This document shows positions 33,281-41,737 of a stretch of DNA of 45,067 bases, in pieces. The notes beneath the pieces were generated by a model. That model worked only from the letters and a program-made list of their open reading frames with translations. It was not told the origin of the DNA and did no database searches. The DNA is taken from NCBI RefSeq assembly GCF_000424585.1, contig NZ_AUKE01000026.1, positions 1 through 45,067 of the forward strand, given 5' to 3'. The DNA is from Butyrivibrio sp. MC2013 (lineage in GTDB: Bacteria; Bacillota; Clostridia; Lachnospirales; Lachnospiraceae). Within the stretch, counting starts at the first letter, position 1. Every line of letters begins with the position of its first letter. A program made the translations under genes and the position numbers.

Positions 33281-33309
33281 ATTAAAACTCTTTTTCGACC
33301 ATTGTGCAA
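33281..33309 (-). promoter_or_regulatory. asnA-hflX promoter
   Basis: On the minus strand TTGCAC (33309-33304), 17-bp spacer, TTTAAT (33286-33281, five of six matches to TATAAT). The leader is about 30 nt. Confidence 0.65.
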
Positions 33310-33577
33310 GAAGTCATATATATTATTTGTTAATTTTTACTGAACTATCTCTGTATCAGATTAAAGTGGAATTAAAAACAGGGTGATAAAAACGTTTTGT
33401 TTTTCTAATATTACAGGCAATATTAAACGAATAAAAGCTGGCGAATTTGGCTATATTACTTAATCTCAGCGATTTTCATCTTGAAAATAATCATAATTTA
33501 TAAAGTATGCATCAATTTGAACAAAAAATCCGAGAAATTTTGTGAATATGCCCACTATGATTATGGAGTCGGTTGTA
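33310..33577. other. AT-rich divergent spacer
   Basis: Lies between the asnA promoter and the promoter of the HPr-like gene. It is rich in A/T with many short poly-A runs; I see no gene, RNA motif or repeat. Confidence 0.45.
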
Positions 33578-33737
33578 TATAATGGACTTATGTGAGCCGC
33601 AGGGATGCGTGCAGTTATTATCATTACTAAGGAAGTGGTTTTGAAACGGGATATCCCGTATCCAAGGGCTATGTGACGCGAGCACCGCAGATGCCCGGAC
33701 CATTTTTACCGGTTTCACTCGCAGTATGAGGTTAAAA
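33578..33737 (+). promoter_or_regulatory. Promoter and structured leader of unknown class before the HPr-like gene
   Basis: A perfect TATAAT (33578-33583) lacks a clear -35. The following leader of about 145 nt is much more GC-rich than the flanks and holds a 14-bp palindrome ACGGGATATCCCGT (33646-33659), CCGG...CCGG, GGGC...GCCC, and two related segments starting TATGTGA and containing CCGCAG and ATGC (33589 and 33671 onward). It matches no riboswitch I can recall. It could be a leader regulator or a small RNA. Confidence 0.4.
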
Positions 33738-33971
33738 ATGATCGCACAGAAAACAGAGCGTATTATCAGGCTTGAACCCTCTGAGGTCAGAAACTTCGTC
33801 AGAGAGGCAGAGAAGTGTCAGTTTGACATTGATGTCAGCTATGGCAGCATCATCGTAGACGGTAAGTCCATTTTGGGCATCCTCGGTCTTGATATGAGGA
33901 AGAATCTTACAGTATCTTACTACGGTGAGAGTAGAGAGTTTGATGAATATCTTGACAGGCTGGAAGCTTGA
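33738..33971 (+). CDS. HPr-like protein lacking the phosphorylatable histidine
   Basis: 77 residues with the HPr fold. The region FDIDVSYGSIIVDGKSILGILGLD matches the HPr segment around regulatory Ser46; here the Ser is S44 in GKSILG. The active-site loop that normally reads GIHARPA reads RLEPSEV, so there is no His15 equivalent and it cannot serve as a normal PTS phosphocarrier. GAGG lies six bases before ATG 33738; the earlier in-frame ATG at 33726 is less likely. It could be a regulatory, Crh-like protein (Crh also lacks His15), but Crh identity is not shown. A terminator follows. Confidence 0.8.
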   Translation: MIAQKTERIIRLEPSEVRNFVREAEKCQFDIDVSYGSIIVDGKSILGILGLDMRKNLTVSYYGESREFDEYLDRLEA

Positions 33972-34002
33972 AGATTATTATAAATACGACGATCACGACT
34001 TT

Positions 34003-34030
34003 AAAAAGACCCGCTTTGACGGGTCTTTTT
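34003..34030 (+). terminator. Intrinsic terminator after the HPr-like gene
   Basis: GACCCG (34008-34013) pairs with CGGGTC (34020-34025), extended by A/T pairs, with a T-run to 34030. Confidence 0.9.
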
Positions 34031-34059
34031 ACTTATGTAATAAAGAGGAGATCAGAGTT

Positions 34060-34131
34060 ATGCCATATATGCTGCCGTCGCTGATTTATAAGAGGGCAGC
34101 CCTGGAGCAGGACAGACTATGGACTTTGTAG
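34060..34131 (+). CDS. 23-residue leader ORF overlapping the helicase start
   Basis: ATG 34060 follows a strong AAAGAGGAG, and the ORF runs to TAG 34129-34131, encoding MPYMLPSLIYKRAALEQDRL plus three residues. It overlaps the helicase ATG (34119) by 13 bases in another frame, so ribosomes ending here could restart on the helicase gene, whose own RBS is weak. This is a plausible translational-coupling ORF; whether the peptide itself matters is unknown. Confidence 0.5.
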   Translation: MPYMLPSLIYKRAALEQDRLWTL

Positions 34132-36554
34132 AGATTTCAGTCAGGACCCTGGTGGGCTTTATCATGCGCAGCGGGGATATCGACAACAGATATCACGGGA
34201 GTACGGAGGATGCCATGCAGCGCGGAGGCCGTATCCATCGCAAGATCCAAAAGATGCAGGGACCTTCTTATCGCAGCGAGGTCTCTCTTTCTTATACTTA
34301 TTCCGCATCCAAATATCAGATCCTCATAGAAGGCAGAGCAGACGGCATCCTGGAAGAAGAGGGCAAGGTCCCTATGATAGATGAGATCAAGGGTACCTTT
34401 AAGAAGCTTGAAACCATGAAAGAGCCTGAAGGAGTACATCTGGCTCAGGCCAAGGTTTATGCTGCCATCTACCTGTTGACCAATAAGCTTCCTGAGATCC
34501 GTGTGAGGATGACCTATTGCAACATGGACACAGAAGATATCAGGTACTTTGAATATGAATACAAAGCAGTGGACCTTACTGCCTGGTTTAAGGATCTGAT
34601 CGGGAAATACAGGCTCTTTGCTGATCATAGTGCCCGCTGGGCGGAGCTACGCAACGAGTCTATAAGGAATTGCAAATTCCCTTATCCATACAGAGCAGGG
34701 CAAAAAGAGCTGGCAGCAGGTGTCTACAGGACCATTGCCCGGGGCAAAAAGCTCTTTTTGGAAGCTCCTACAGGTACAGGCAAGACCCTTACTGTTATGT
34801 ATCCTGCCATTCAGGCAGTAGGCCAGGGCAAAGCTGAGAAGATATTCTATCTCACAGCTAAATCCGTTACAGGGGCTGCTGCAGCTGATACTGCAAGGCT
34901 CCTTCGTGCAGAGCAGGGGCTTCGTATGAAAACTGTGATGCTCACAGCCAAGGACAAGATATGCCTGAAGAAGGGCGCAGCTTGCAATCCGGATGAATGC
35001 CCCTATGCCAAAGGCCACTTTGACAGGGTCAATGATGCCATGTATGACATGATGACCCATGAAGACAATTACAGCAGGGAAGCCCTTCTATATTATTCTG
35101 AAAAGCACAAGGTCTGTCCCTTTGAATTTTCCCTGGATATGAGTCTTTTTGCAGATTTTATCATCTGCGATTACAACTATGTCTTTGACCCTTTTGTATA
35201 TCTCAAGCGCTATTTTGCTGAGAATGTAAAGGGCAGCTATATATTCCTTGTAGATGAGGCCCACAATCTCTCTGACAGAGGAAGGGATATCTACAGCGCT
35301 GATCTTATCAGAGACCACTACCTGCTTATCTCATCAGAGCTTAGTGATCTAAAGGTCAGCTTTAAGAGCCAGCTCACCACTATAGTAAATACCTTAAACA
35401 GCCTCTATGATGCCTATACAAAGCCCGGCTTTATTGACTCCATTGAAGATATCATACAGAAGCTGGACCGCCTGGCAGGCGCCATATCCGCATATCTTGA
35501 TGAAGACAAAGAAGCAGGTCCCATGAGGGACAGGATACTTGATCTCTACTTTGAAGTCAGGAGATTTCTCACGATCTATGATCTGATGGATGAGAAATAC
35601 AGGATCTATGAGGAAGAGGATGACGCCCTGGGCTACCGCATCAGGCTCTATTGTGTGGATCCTTCCACCAATCTGGCAGCCTGTATGGACAGGGGAGTGT
35701 CTTCCATACTCTTCTCGGCTACCTTCCTGCCTATACAGTATTACAAGCAGATATCAGGCGGAAGTCCGGATGATTATGAGATGTATGCCAATTCCGTATT
35801 TGATCCTTCTGCCAGAGGGCTGATGATAGCTTCGGATGCCACAAGCCGTTATGCACAGAGGGGGCCTGAGCAGTATGGCCTGGTAGCTGATTATATACAT
35901 AAGATATCCACAGCCAAAAAGGGCAATTACATGGTGTTCTTCCCTTCTCATGCTTACCTGGAAGAGGTTTATGAGTCATATATGGACAGATATGCTGATG
36001 ACGGCTTTAAGATTCTGGCTCAGGGCTATGGTATGAATGAAGAGGAGAGGGAAGCCTTCCTTGGCTACTTTAGTGAAGGCAACAACGTGGACCTGTCAGA
36101 TATCATAGACATGGATGTGGAATATGTGGAAGATGAGCCTGTCATAGGCTTTTGCGTCATGGGAGGGATATTCTCCGAAGGTGTGGACCTTAGGGGAGAC
36201 AGCCTCATAGGAGCGCTCATAGTGGGCTGCGGTATCCCTCTTGTATGCAATGAGAGGGAGGTCCTTAGAAACTATTTTGATGAAGCGGGATTTGACGGAT
36301 ATGATTATGCCTACAGATTTCCGGGTATGAACAAGGTCCTGCAAGCGGCAGGCCGTGTTATCAGGACCGAGCATGACAGGGGAGTGGTGGCACTTCTTGA
36401 TATGAGATTCCTCCAGCCATCCTACAGAAATCTCTTTCCCAGAGAGTGGAAGAAGATCAAAAGGGTATCGACCGATTCGGTCAATGAATATTTGGAGAAC
36501 TTTTGGTCAGTAAATACGCGGCTTTCAGAAGATGGCTCATCTAGTCCGGAGTAA
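34119..36554 (+). CDS. DinG/XPD-type DNA helicase with N-terminal nuclease-like domain
   Basis: 811 residues, superfamily 2 Rad3-like helicase. Walker A EAPTGTGKT is at 215-223 and the DEAH box (VDEAHNL) at 379-382. Between them are the iron-sulfur cysteines expected in XPD/DinG: the Cys in KICLKKGAACNPDECPY and in HKVCPFE. The C-terminal half has FSEGVDLRGDSL and LQAAGRVIRTEHDRG (motif VI). Residues 1-170 look like a PD-(D/E)XK nuclease domain: GGRIHRKIQ, EGRADGILEE, MIDEIKGTF and QAKVYAAIYLL, as in Cas4/AddB-like folds. It probably unwinds forked or R-loop DNA in repair. It is likely coupled to the small upstream ORF. Confidence 0.9.
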   Translation: MDFVEISVRTLVGFIMRSGDIDNRYHGSTEDAMQRGGRIHRKIQKMQGPSYRSEVSLSYTYSASKYQILIEGRADGILEEEGKVPMIDEIKGTFKKLETMKEPEGVHLAQAKVYAAIYLLTNKLPEIRVRMTYCNMDTEDIRYFEYEYKAVDLTAWFKDLIGKYRLFADHSARWAELRNESIRNCKFPYPYRAGQKELAAGVYRTIARGKKLFLEAPTGTGKTLTVMYPAIQAVGQGKAEKIFYLTAKSVTGAAAADTARLLRAEQGLRMKTVMLTAKDKICLKKGAACNPDECPYAKGHFDRVNDAMYDMMTHEDNYSREALLYYSEKHKVCPFEFSLDMSLFADFIICDYNYVFDPFVYLKRYFAENVKGSYIFLVDEAHNLSDRGRDIYSADLIRDHYLLISSELSDLKVSFKSQLTTIVNTLNSLYDAYTKPGFIDSIEDIIQKLDRLAGAISAYLDEDKEAGPMRDRILDLYFEVRRFLTIYDLMDEKYRIYEEEDDALGYRIRLYCVDPSTNLAACMDRGVSSILFSATFLPIQYYKQISGGSPDDYEMYANSVFDPSARGLMIASDATSRYAQRGPEQYGLVADYIHKISTAKKGNYMVFFPSHAYLEEVYESYMDRYADDGFKILAQGYGMNEEEREAFLGYFSEGNNVDLSDIIDMDVEYVEDEPVIGFCVMGGIFSEGVDLRGDSLIGALIVGCGIPLVCNEREVLRNYFDEAGFDGYDYAYRFPGMNKVLQAAGRVIRTEHDRGVVALLDMRFLQPSYRNLFPREWKKIKRVSTDSVNEYLENFWSVNTRLSEDGSSSPE

Positions 36555-36577
36555 AAAATCATAAAAAGCACAATAAA

Positions 36578-36861
36578 GGTTTACATAATGTAATAGTTAT
36601 TCAACTTATGTAAACCTGTAGATTGTATCAAATTGTTTTTGTTGAATATACAAATATACATTATTTAGTTCAAAATAACAGAAAAGCGATAAAAACTGAC
36701 ATATGTGTCGTTGTGGATAACTCTGTGGAATTTGGGGATTACTCGAAAAACGATGTCGAAAAACCGCATAAATAAGCATAGCAATCTATCTCATTAAATC
36801 GTACACAAGTTGAAGCGTTAAATGATCCGGTACCGGGTTGGTCAATGAAATTATGTAAACC
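36578..36861. repeat. Three copies of TTATGTAAACC in the spacer before valS
   Basis: An inverted pair GGTTTACATAA (36578-36588) / TTATGTAAACC (36606-36616) and a third direct copy at 36851-36861. The pair could form a hairpin after the helicase gene but lacks a T-run, so protein binding sites are as likely. A single perfect DnaA-box-like TGTGGATAA lies at 36712-36720. No ORF is seen in this spacer. Confidence 0.55.
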
Positions 36862-36941
36862 ATTTCGCCACTGACACGTATGTCATAAATATGATTTGTA
36901 TATTGATATGAACAGTAACCTTATTGCAGCTTAACAGCAGC

Positions 36942-36970
36942 TTGACAAGCATAGCTATTGTGAATAAGAT
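36942..36970 (+). promoter_or_regulatory. valS T-box promoter
   Basis: TTGACA (36942-36947, perfect -35), 17-bp spacer, TAAGAT (36965-36970). Confidence 0.8.
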
Positions 36971-36976
36971 ATATGG

Positions 36977-37300
36977 TAATTAAATGCCTGCGGATTGTTG
37001 CAGGCAGTATAAAGGCGAATAAAAGAAGAGTAGAGACATCCTGTGATCTCCAGAGAGCGTTCGATAGGCTGCAAGAACGTGTTCGCAGAGTCTTGAAGGT
37101 AGCTTTTGTCAGGATGGTATCCTGATAGCCGATCTGCTCAGAAAGTCTTTTTTTTATCCACATAGGCAAGGCAGATCCGGACTCCTCCGTTAAAGGGTTA
37201 ATGAGCATCGGGATATATATTTTTTTCTCCCGGTGGAAGCAAGGTGGTACCGCGTAGATTACGCCCTTGGCCGAACTGAAAATCGGCTGAGGGCTTTTTT
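36977..37300 (+). promoter_or_regulatory. T-box riboswitch leader of valS
   Basis: The signature T-box AAGGTGGTACCGCG is at 37241-37254. Stem I elements are visible: GAAGAGTAG, base helix CATCCTG/CAGGATG, AGAGAG and GGCTGCAAGA. The terminator is GCCCTTGGCCGA (37263-37274) with TCGGCTGAGGGC (37283-37294) and a T-run. It senses uncharged tRNA; Val is assigned from the downstream gene. A GTA or GTC near 37105-37120 could be the specifier, but I could not fix it. Confidence 0.93.
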
Positions 37301-37374
37301 GTACACAAATCCGTACAAGGAACATATCCAGGATGGCCCTCCGGCCGGCAATCACAGGAGGTAAACTAAGGAAA

Positions 37375-40047
37375 ATGAAAAAAGAACTGGAAAAAACCTA
37401 CAATCCCAGTGAGATAGAGGGTCGCCTCTATTCAAAATGGGAAGAGAAGAAGTACTTCCATGCGGAAGTAGATGAGACTAAGAAGCCTTTTACCATTGTG
37501 ATCCCGCCCCCGAATATCACGGGTAAGCTCCACATGGGTCATGCTTTTGACCAGACTCTGCAGGATATCCTGATCAGATGGAAGAGAATGGAAGGCTACA
37601 ATGCTCTCTGGCAGCCCGGTACTGATCATGCCTCTATCGCAACTGAGGTACGTATTACCAACGAGCTGAAGAAGCAGGGTATTGATAAGAGGGAACTGGG
37701 CAGAGAGAAGTTCCTGGAGAAGGCCTGGGAGTGGAAGAAGGAGTACGGCGGCACCATCGTATCTCAGCTCAAGAAGCTTGGTTCATCCTGCGACTGGGAC
37801 AGAGAGCGTTTCACCATGGATGAAGGTTGCAACGAGGCCGTAACCGAAGTATTTATAAAGATGCATGAGAAAGGCTATATCTACAAGGGATCCAGGATCG
37901 TTAACTGGTGTCCTGTATGTAAGACATCCATTTCTGATGCAGAGGTAGAATACGAAGAGCAGGCAGGACATCTTTGGCATATCAAGTATCCTGTTATTAA
38001 TGAGGACGGCAGCATCTCTAATACAGATTTTATTGAGTTTGCTACTACACGTCCTGAGACCATGCTGGGCGATACAGCTGTTGCTGTTAATCCCGAAGAT
38101 GAGAGATACAAGAGCTTCAAGGGCAAGAAGGTCCTGCTTCCTATAGTAAACAGAGAGCTTCCCATTGTTGAAGACGAGTATGTAGATATGGAGTTTGGAA
38201 CAGGTGTAGTTAAGATCACTCCTGCTCACGACCCTAACGACTTTGAAGTAGGCAAGCGTCATGGCCTGCCTGAGATCAATATCCTCAACGATGATGCCAC
38301 TATCAATGCAAATGGCGGCAAGTTTGAGGGAATGGATCGTTATGAATGCAGAAAGGCCATTGTCAAGGAACTGGAAGAGATGGGCCTTCTCGTAGAGATC
38401 GAAGACTACTCTCATAACGTAGGAACCCATGACCGCTGCAAGACTACTGTAGAGCCTATGATCAAGGCACAGTGGTTTGTAAAGATGGATGAGCTGATAA
38501 AGCCCGCTGTCAAGGCTATCAAAGAGGGCGAGATCAAGCTGATCCCTCCGAGAATGGATAAGATCTATTACAACTGGACAGATAATATCAGAGACTGGTG
38601 TATATCCAGACAGCTCTGGTGGGGACACAGGATCCCTGCATATTACTGCGATAAGTGCGGTGAGGTTGTTGTATCTAAGGAGATGCCCACTGTATGTCCT
38701 AAATGCGGCGAGAGCCACTTTACACAGGATCCCGATACTCTGGATACATGGTTTTCATCAGCCCTTTGGCCCTTCGAGACACTGGGATGGCCTCATGATA
38801 CCAGGGAACTGAAGTACTTCTTCCCTACAGATGTGCTTGTAACAGGCTATGACATCATTTTCTTCTGGGTTATCAGGATGATCTTCTCCAGCTATGAGCA
38901 CATGGGAACCTATCCCTTCAAGACAGTTCTTTTCCACGGATTGATCAGGGATTCTCAGGGCAGGAAGATGAGTAAGTCACTGGGCAACGGTATCGATCCT
39001 CTTGAAGTGATCGAGAAATACGGCGCCGATGCCCTGCGTCTGACTATTGTTACAGGTAACGCACCCGGAAACGATATGCGTTTCTATAACGAGAGAGTAG
39101 AGAACAGCAGAAACTTTGCCAATAAGGTATGGAACGCTTCCAGGTTCATCATGATGAATATGGAAGAGGGTGCACCCTCAGCTATCCACCAGCCTATGCC
39201 GGAGGGCCTTGAAATGGCTGATCACTGGATCCTGTCCAAGCTCAATAATACTGTAAAGGAAGTTACCGAGAACATGGACAAGTTTGAGCTTGGTATCGCT
39301 GTTCAGAAGGTATACGACTTTATATGGGATGAGTTCTGTGACTGGTATATCGAGATGGTCAAGCCTCGTCTCTACAATTCAGATGACAAGGTATCCCATG
39401 AAGCAGCGCTTTGGACTCTCCAGAGAGTACTTATAGATTCACTTAAGCTCCTGCATCCTTATATGCCTTTTATTACAGAAGAGATCTTCTGTACCATTCA
39501 GGACGAGGAAGAGTCTATTATGATCTCTGACTGGCCTGTATACAAGGATGAATGGAATTTTGCAGATGATGAAAAGAAGGTTGAGATCATCAAGGAAGCT
39601 GTTCGCGGCATCCGTAACGTAAGGACACAGATGAACGTAGCGCCTTCCCGTAAGGCCAAGGTATTTGTTGTAAGTGATAATGCTGAGAGTCTGGATACCT
39701 TTGAGAGCAGCAAGCTCTTCTTCCAGTCCCTTGCATATGCTTCAGAAGTAGAATGCCGGAAGGATAAGGCAGGCATCCCTGAGGATGCGGTATCTGTTGT
39801 ATTGGCAGATGCAGCTTTATATATGCCTTTCTCAGATCTGGTAGACATCTCAGCTGAGATCGAGCGTCTCACCAAGGAGAAGAAGAAGCTGGAAGGCGAG
39901 CTAAAGAGATCCCAGAGCATGCTCAGCAATGAGAGATTCCTCTCCAAGGCTCCTGCAGAGAAGATCGCGGAAGAGAAGGAAAAGCAGCAGAAATATCAGC
40001 AGACCTTCGACCAGATATGTGAGAGACTGGAGCAGCTGGGAAAATAA
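37375..40047 (+). CDS. valS: Valyl-tRNA synthetase
   Basis: Charges tRNA-Val. 890 residues, normal for bacterial ValRS. Class I signatures: HMGH at residues 53-56 within PPPNITGKLHMGHAF, and KMSKS at 531-535. The editing domain is present (FATTRPETMLGDTAVAVNP), a zinc-type CDKCGEVV...CPKCGE pair follows, and the C-terminal coiled coil (ISAEIERLTKEKKKLEGELK) is complete. ATG 37375 starts the conserved KELEKTYNPSEIEGRLY; AGGAGG lies 13 bases upstream with a closer AAGG. Expression is controlled by the T-box. It heads a cluster running to the window end. Confidence 0.97.
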   Translation: MKKELEKTYNPSEIEGRLYSKWEEKKYFHAEVDETKKPFTIVIPPPNITGKLHMGHAFDQTLQDILIRWKRMEGYNALWQPGTDHASIATEVRITNELKKQGIDKRELGREKFLEKAWEWKKEYGGTIVSQLKKLGSSCDWDRERFTMDEGCNEAVTEVFIKMHEKGYIYKGSRIVNWCPVCKTSISDAEVEYEEQAGHLWHIKYPVINEDGSISNTDFIEFATTRPETMLGDTAVAVNPEDERYKSFKGKKVLLPIVNRELPIVEDEYVDMEFGTGVVKITPAHDPNDFEVGKRHGLPEINILNDDATINANGGKFEGMDRYECRKAIVKELEEMGLLVEIEDYSHNVGTHDRCKTTVEPMIKAQWFVKMDELIKPAVKAIKEGEIKLIPPRMDKIYYNWTDNIRDWCISRQLWWGHRIPAYYCDKCGEVVVSKEMPTVCPKCGESHFTQDPDTLDTWFSSALWPFETLGWPHDTRELKYFFPTDVLVTGYDIIFFWVIRMIFSSYEHMGTYPFKTVLFHGLIRDSQGRKMSKSLGNGIDPLEVIEKYGADALRLTIVTGNAPGNDMRFYNERVENSRNFANKVWNASRFIMMNMEEGAPSAIHQPMPEGLEMADHWILSKLNNTVKEVTENMDKFELGIAVQKVYDFIWDEFCDWYIEMVKPRLYNSDDKVSHEAALWTLQRVLIDSLKLLHPYMPFITEEIFCTIQDEEESIMISDWPVYKDEWNFADDEKKVEIIKEAVRGIRNVRTQMNVAPSRKAKVFVVSDNAESLDTFESSKLFFQSLAYASEVECRKDKAGIPEDAVSVVLADAALYMPFSDLVDISAEIERLTKEKKKLEGELKRSQSMLSNERFLSKAPAEKIAEEKEKQQKYQQTFDQICERLEQLGK

Positions 40048-40065
40048 CTATTTTGTAAACTAATC

Positions 40066-40102
40066 CAGGCTAGGCAGGATATAGTCCTTCCTAGCCTGAA
40101 TT
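40066..40102 (+). terminator. Hairpin between valS and folC
   Basis: CAGGCTAGGCAGGA (40066-40079) pairs with TCCTTCCTAGCCTG (40085-40098), one mismatch. Only AATTT follows, so it may be a weak or leaky terminator allowing read-through to folC. Confidence 0.55.
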
Positions 40103-40116
40103 TAAAGGCGGCATAT

Positions 40117-41589
40117 ATGATGGATATGCCGCCGCAGATCAGACAGGATATGGAGGAAGAAATGTCTCCGGATAACGAAGATGAGCTGCTAAGCTCAGTT
40201 GATAAGATAAGGGGAATGTCTTTGGAAGGAAAGTCGGGTATGGGCCCCGCCGAAGATTTTCTTAATTCACTTGGGAGGTTTACAGTCAAGCATAGCTATG
40301 AGGCGACTGTGGACTTCCTTCATTATATTGGGGATCCCGACAGAGAGATGAAGATCATACATGTGGCAGGGACCAACGGCAAGGGCTCTGTATGCAGCTA
40401 TCTGACTTCCATTCTCAGGGCTTCAGGCTATCATGTGGGGACCTTCACATCTCCCCATATTGTAGATATCAGAGAGCGCTTTGCCATAGATGGGAATATG
40501 GTCAGTGAGAGCGGCTTTTTGGACGCTTTTAAAGAGATATTATGCAGAGTCATGGCTTACAGAGCGTCGGATATCAAGAGAGCTGACTATTTTCCTACTT
40601 ACTTTGAATATCTCTTTTTTATGGCCATGGTGATATACAGGGATGAGCCTGTGGATTATCTGATCCTGGAGGTGGGCCTGGGCGGCCGCCTTGATGCCAC
40701 TAACAGTGTGGAGACTACTCTTTTGTCTGTCATCACTGAGATAGGCCTTGATCATATGCAGTATCTGGGCGAGAGCTATGCCCAGATCGCAGGGGAGAAG
40801 GCGGGCATCATCCGTAGAGCTACTCCTTTGGTATTCTTTGACAAGAGGCCTGAATCCACAGATGCGATCCTGCATAGGGCAGAGGAGCTTCATGCTCCCT
40901 TCAGGAGAGTGTCAGCTTCCATGATAAAAAGAATATGCCCGGGAAGCCTGGAAAATAGGGATTCTAAGGCAAAAGGCACTTTGGGGCGGATTGATTTTTG
41001 CTATGAATCTGAGTATTATAAATATGTTAGCTTGACTCTGAATACATATGCTTCATATCAGATGGAAAATGCTGCTCTTGCCGTTACTGCGGCTGAGGAA
41101 CTGGGCAGGATGGGAGCTGATATAAGCGAAGAAGACATTGTAAAAGGATTGGCTAACAGTTTCTGGACCTGCAGAATGGAGGAGCTTTATCCCGGTTTCT
41201 TTGTGGATGGGGCTCATAACGAGGACGGTATGACAGCTTTTTTGTCATCTGCCGGGGAGATAGACTGCATCGGTCGTAAACACCTTATTTTTGGCGTCGT
41301 TGCAGACAAGCAATATATGAATATGGTCTCCATGATCCTGGGCAGCGGAGTGTTTGATACTATATCCGCAGCTGTCCTGGGAACAAGCAGAACGGTCTCT
41401 GAAGAAGAGTTAAGGAAAGCATTTGAGATTGGAAAGGATACCGGCTGCAGTGTCAGCTTTTTTGATGATGTTAAAAGTGCAGTTGACTATGTAAGGCATA
41501 TGGCCGGCAAAGAAGATCAGATTTATGCCGCAGGATCCTTGTATCTTGCGGGACAGATCAGGGAGATGATAGTCGATGATCAATTTTGA
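40117..41589 (+). CDS. folC: Folylpolyglutamate synthase (FolC)
   Basis: Adds glutamates to folates (and perhaps to dihydropteroate), keeping folate in the cell. 490 residues; the usual FolC is about 430. The extra length is an N-terminal acidic stretch (about 1-50, IRQDMEEEMSPDNEDELLSS) that looks unstructured. The core is clear: HVAGTNGKGSVCSYL P-loop near residue 85, GTFTSPHIVDIRERFAIDG, LEVGLGGRLDATNSV, ITEIGLDHMQYLG, EKAGIIRR and FVDGAHNEDGMTAF. GGCGG precedes ATGATG, so either Met may be used. Its stop overlaps the start of the next small ORF. Confidence 0.94.
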   Translation: MMDMPPQIRQDMEEEMSPDNEDELLSSVDKIRGMSLEGKSGMGPAEDFLNSLGRFTVKHSYEATVDFLHYIGDPDREMKIIHVAGTNGKGSVCSYLTSILRASGYHVGTFTSPHIVDIRERFAIDGNMVSESGFLDAFKEILCRVMAYRASDIKRADYFPTYFEYLFFMAMVIYRDEPVDYLILEVGLGGRLDATNSVETTLLSVITEIGLDHMQYLGESYAQIAGEKAGIIRRATPLVFFDKRPESTDAILHRAEELHAPFRRVSASMIKRICPGSLENRDSKAKGTLGRIDFCYESEYYKYVSLTLNTYASYQMENAALAVTAAEELGRMGADISEEDIVKGLANSFWTCRMEELYPGFFVDGAHNEDGMTAFLSSAGEIDCIGRKHLIFGVVADKQYMNMVSMILGSGVFDTISAAVLGTSRTVSEEELRKAFEIGKDTGCSVSFFDDVKSAVDYVRHMAGKEDQIYAAGSLYLAGQIREMIVDDQF

Positions 41590-41737
41590 AGAAGAACTGT
41601 CTAATTTCAAGCCCAGTCTTGAGATAGAAGAGGCAGAGGATCTAATAAAGAACCAGAATCTGGATGATATGTCAGATATCCTGATAAGACTTATGAAGGA
41701 AGCAGAAAACGGCGGTAACCAGAGAGGAAGAACCTGA
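41576..41737 (+). CDS. Small 53-residue acidic protein between folC and the TPR gene
   Basis: Not a shadow frame: ATG 41576 overlaps the end of folC (stop 41587-41589) in another frame, and its TGA (41735-41737) overlaps the next ATG (TGATG). The product begins MINFEEELSNFKPSLEIEEA and contains NLDDMSDILIRLMKEAE, an amphipathic helical, acidic protein without Cys or TM. GGGAG lies about ten bases upstream. Overlap at both ends implies translational coupling. I do not recognise a family; a partner-binding helix is a guess. Confidence 0.7.
   Translation: MINFEEELSNFKPSLEIEEAEDLIKNQNLDDMSDILIRLMKEAENGGNQRGRT

Noticed and set aside
33590..33737. 6S RNA, SRP RNA or a known riboswitch in the leader of the HPr-like gene
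   Set aside because: I compared remembered consensus blocks (ydaO, c-di-GMP, THF, FMN, SRP, 6S) and found no convincing match, so it is left as unclassified.
36712..36720. Possible replication origin from a perfect DnaA box
   Set aside because: Only one good box was seen and neither dnaA nor dnaN is nearby; a single match is expected by chance in an AT-rich spacer.
37783..38718. 311-residue minus-strand ORF inside valS
   Set aside because: Antisense shadow of a highly conserved synthetase; no start signal or family features.
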